Assembly (NCBI GenBank): GCA_018374635.1
Contig: JAHAEW010000007.1
Coordinates: 1 to 64,000 of the forward strand
From: Clostridiales bacterium
GTDB taxonomy: Bacteria > Bacillota > Clostridia > Oscillospirales > Oscillospiraceae
Direction of reading: 5' to 3'
DNA length: 64,000 bases
Shown: positions 63,372 through 64,000 of the stretch, piece after piece
Layout: the number at the start of each line of letters is the position of its first letter
Numbering within the stretch: the stretch's first letter is position 1
Notes under the pieces: model-generated
What the model was told of the DNA's origin: nothing
Seen by the model: the letters and a program-made list of their open reading frames with translations, nothing else
Databases searched by the model: none
Position numbers and translations under genes: made by a program

Positions 63372-63470
63372 TCAGCGGCCTGCATTTTGGAGTGGCTCGA
63401 CATTCCCATTGAAATGGAAGAAGCGATCGGCACAGGAATTGCTGAGGTCAATGGCGTGGAAAAAAGGAGG
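63372..63470 (+). pseudogene. Partial duplicate of the DUF5713 C-terminus
   Basis: Reads SAACILEWLDIPIEMEEAIG right after the DUF4241 stop, closely matching AAVAHILEWFNIPIDTEEAV of the DUF5713 gene 1.1 kb upstream. Only the last 25 or so codons remain. Evidence of duplication and recombination in the array. Confidence 0.65.
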
Positions 63471-63478
63471 CGTGACAG

Positions 63479-64000
63479 ATGTATATCGACAAATACTGGG
63501 GCAACTACATTGGGGATACCGATGACAGTCTGAACCTTGTGACTTTTTTGGAGGATCAGAAAAAAGAGGAGATCCCCCTCGGCGAGATCTTTGCCAAGAC
63601 CGGGTTGGACAAGCAGAACTGGGACTTCCGCCAGACCGTTGAATATCTGGAATTTATCCACTCAGACGGCGTGGAGATGGATTTCCACTTTGCCATTGAC
63701 CTGATTACCGATCTGGCCGCCATTCTGCTGGAGTGCAGTGTCAGCGGCAGTGTGGATCTCCACGACCTGGACGAGTATGACGCTCCCTCCCGCCGTATCC
63801 GAATCACTGCCACGCCAGAGGAACACAACGCCATGGACAAGGCCCTGGCGGATTTCGCCCAGAATCCGCTGGAATACGACCTCAGCGAGATGATGGATGA
63901 GGACGGGACAAAAGAAATGGCCGGCATCGTGGAGAGCCTGCGGAAGGAACTGTACGAGGCCGCCGGCAGCAACCGCAGTTACCATGTGAAAGCGGAGGAT
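63479..64000 (+). CDS. Uncharacterised protein, runs off the window
   Basis: At least 174 codons without a stop. Start ATG with AAAAAGGAGG upstream. MYIDKYWGNYIGDTDDSLNL, TFLEDQKKEEIPLGEIFAKT, then HSDGVEMDFHFAIDLITDLA. Acidic, soluble, alpha/beta. Resembles immunity-type (SUKH/Imm-like) proteins in composition, but no family is assigned. Fourth member of the array. Confidence 0.75.
   Translation, partial: MYIDKYWGNYIGDTDDSLNLVTFLEDQKKEEIPLGEIFAKTGLDKQNWDFRQTVEYLEFIHSDGVEMDFHFAIDLITDLAAILLECSVSGSVDLHDLDEYDAPSRRIRITATPEEHNAMDKALADFAQNPLEYDLSEMMDEDGTKEMAGIVESLRKELYEAAGSNRSYHVKAED

Noticed and set aside
1..64000. CRISPR arrays, insertion sequences with transposases, rRNA genes, replication origin
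   Set aside because: None seen: no regularly spaced repeats with unique spacers, no transposase or integrase motifs, no rRNA-like sequence, and no DnaA-box cluster was noticed by eye.

Overview
The window looks like chromosome of a high-GC, strictly anaerobic, endospore-forming member of Clostridia, most likely an Oscillospiraceae gut lineage of the Flavonifractor/Lawsonibacter/Pseudoflavonifractor type. The evidence is a sporulation sigma factor (sigG), the murB-rapZ-yvcK-whiA cluster, an infC-rpmI-rplT operon, a PerR/desulfoferrodoxin/rubrerythrin anaerobic peroxide defence set, a phosphoketolase and 2-hydroxyacyl-CoA dehydratase-type activases. The genus is inferred from gene content, not from a marker search.

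Layout. 0-17 kb: phosphoketolase, a lipoprotein, a MATE exporter with an attenuator-like leader, two tandem NTF2-fold genes, a split acyl-CoA dehydratase activase pair with a GNAT gene, a GH25 muramidase, an LTA-synthase-like protein, a beta-hydroxyacid dehydrogenase and a hemolysin-III-type membrane protein. 17-23 kb: a ferritin-like gene, the translation operon infC-rpmI-rplT (infC starts at ATC behind a two-hairpin leader), a 5'-nucleotidase, a methyltransferase and sigG. 23-33 kb: tRNA-Gly, murB-rapZ-yvcK-whiA, a zinc-ribbon membrane protein, dnaE and cls. 33-37 kb: an accessory stretch with an AT-rich islet between two near-identical ~60-bp repeats, a CYTH protein, a 27-codon stand-alone gene and a Cys-rich protein. 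37-47 kb: a DUF3048 lipoprotein, a probable 6S RNA, a DUF4364 regulator, polA-rimI-GNAT-tsaD, a small lipoprotein and perR-dfx-rbr. 47-55 kb: one leftward operon larE-larB-larC followed by a five-gene Nik/Opp-type ABC importer. This pairs synthesis of the nickel-pincer cofactor with what is probably nickel uptake. A leader with a 17-bp terminator and a competing antiterminator stem precedes it. 55-60 kb: a cation/proton antiporter with its TetR repressor and an operator around the promoter, oleate hydratase with a second TetR gene, and an AlbA_2 domain protein. 60-64 kb: two tRNA-Leu genes, gene relics, and a rightward run of small acidic proteins (DUF5713, DUF4241 and unknowns) resembling an immunity-gene array, which runs off the end.

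Scattered between genes is a two-module repeat family. Module A has a CTGCATCCCC / AAAAAATGCTTGCATTTTTGAGA-type core and module B carries paired hairpins. They occur near 1, 27.2, 38.6, 44.4-44.7 and 46.7 kb, mostly at operon ends. The main candidates for undescribed biology are the lar leader RNA, the MATE leader, the 27-aa micro-gene, the repeat family and the repeat-bounded AT-rich islet. All families were assigned by eye from protein motifs; no searches were run.
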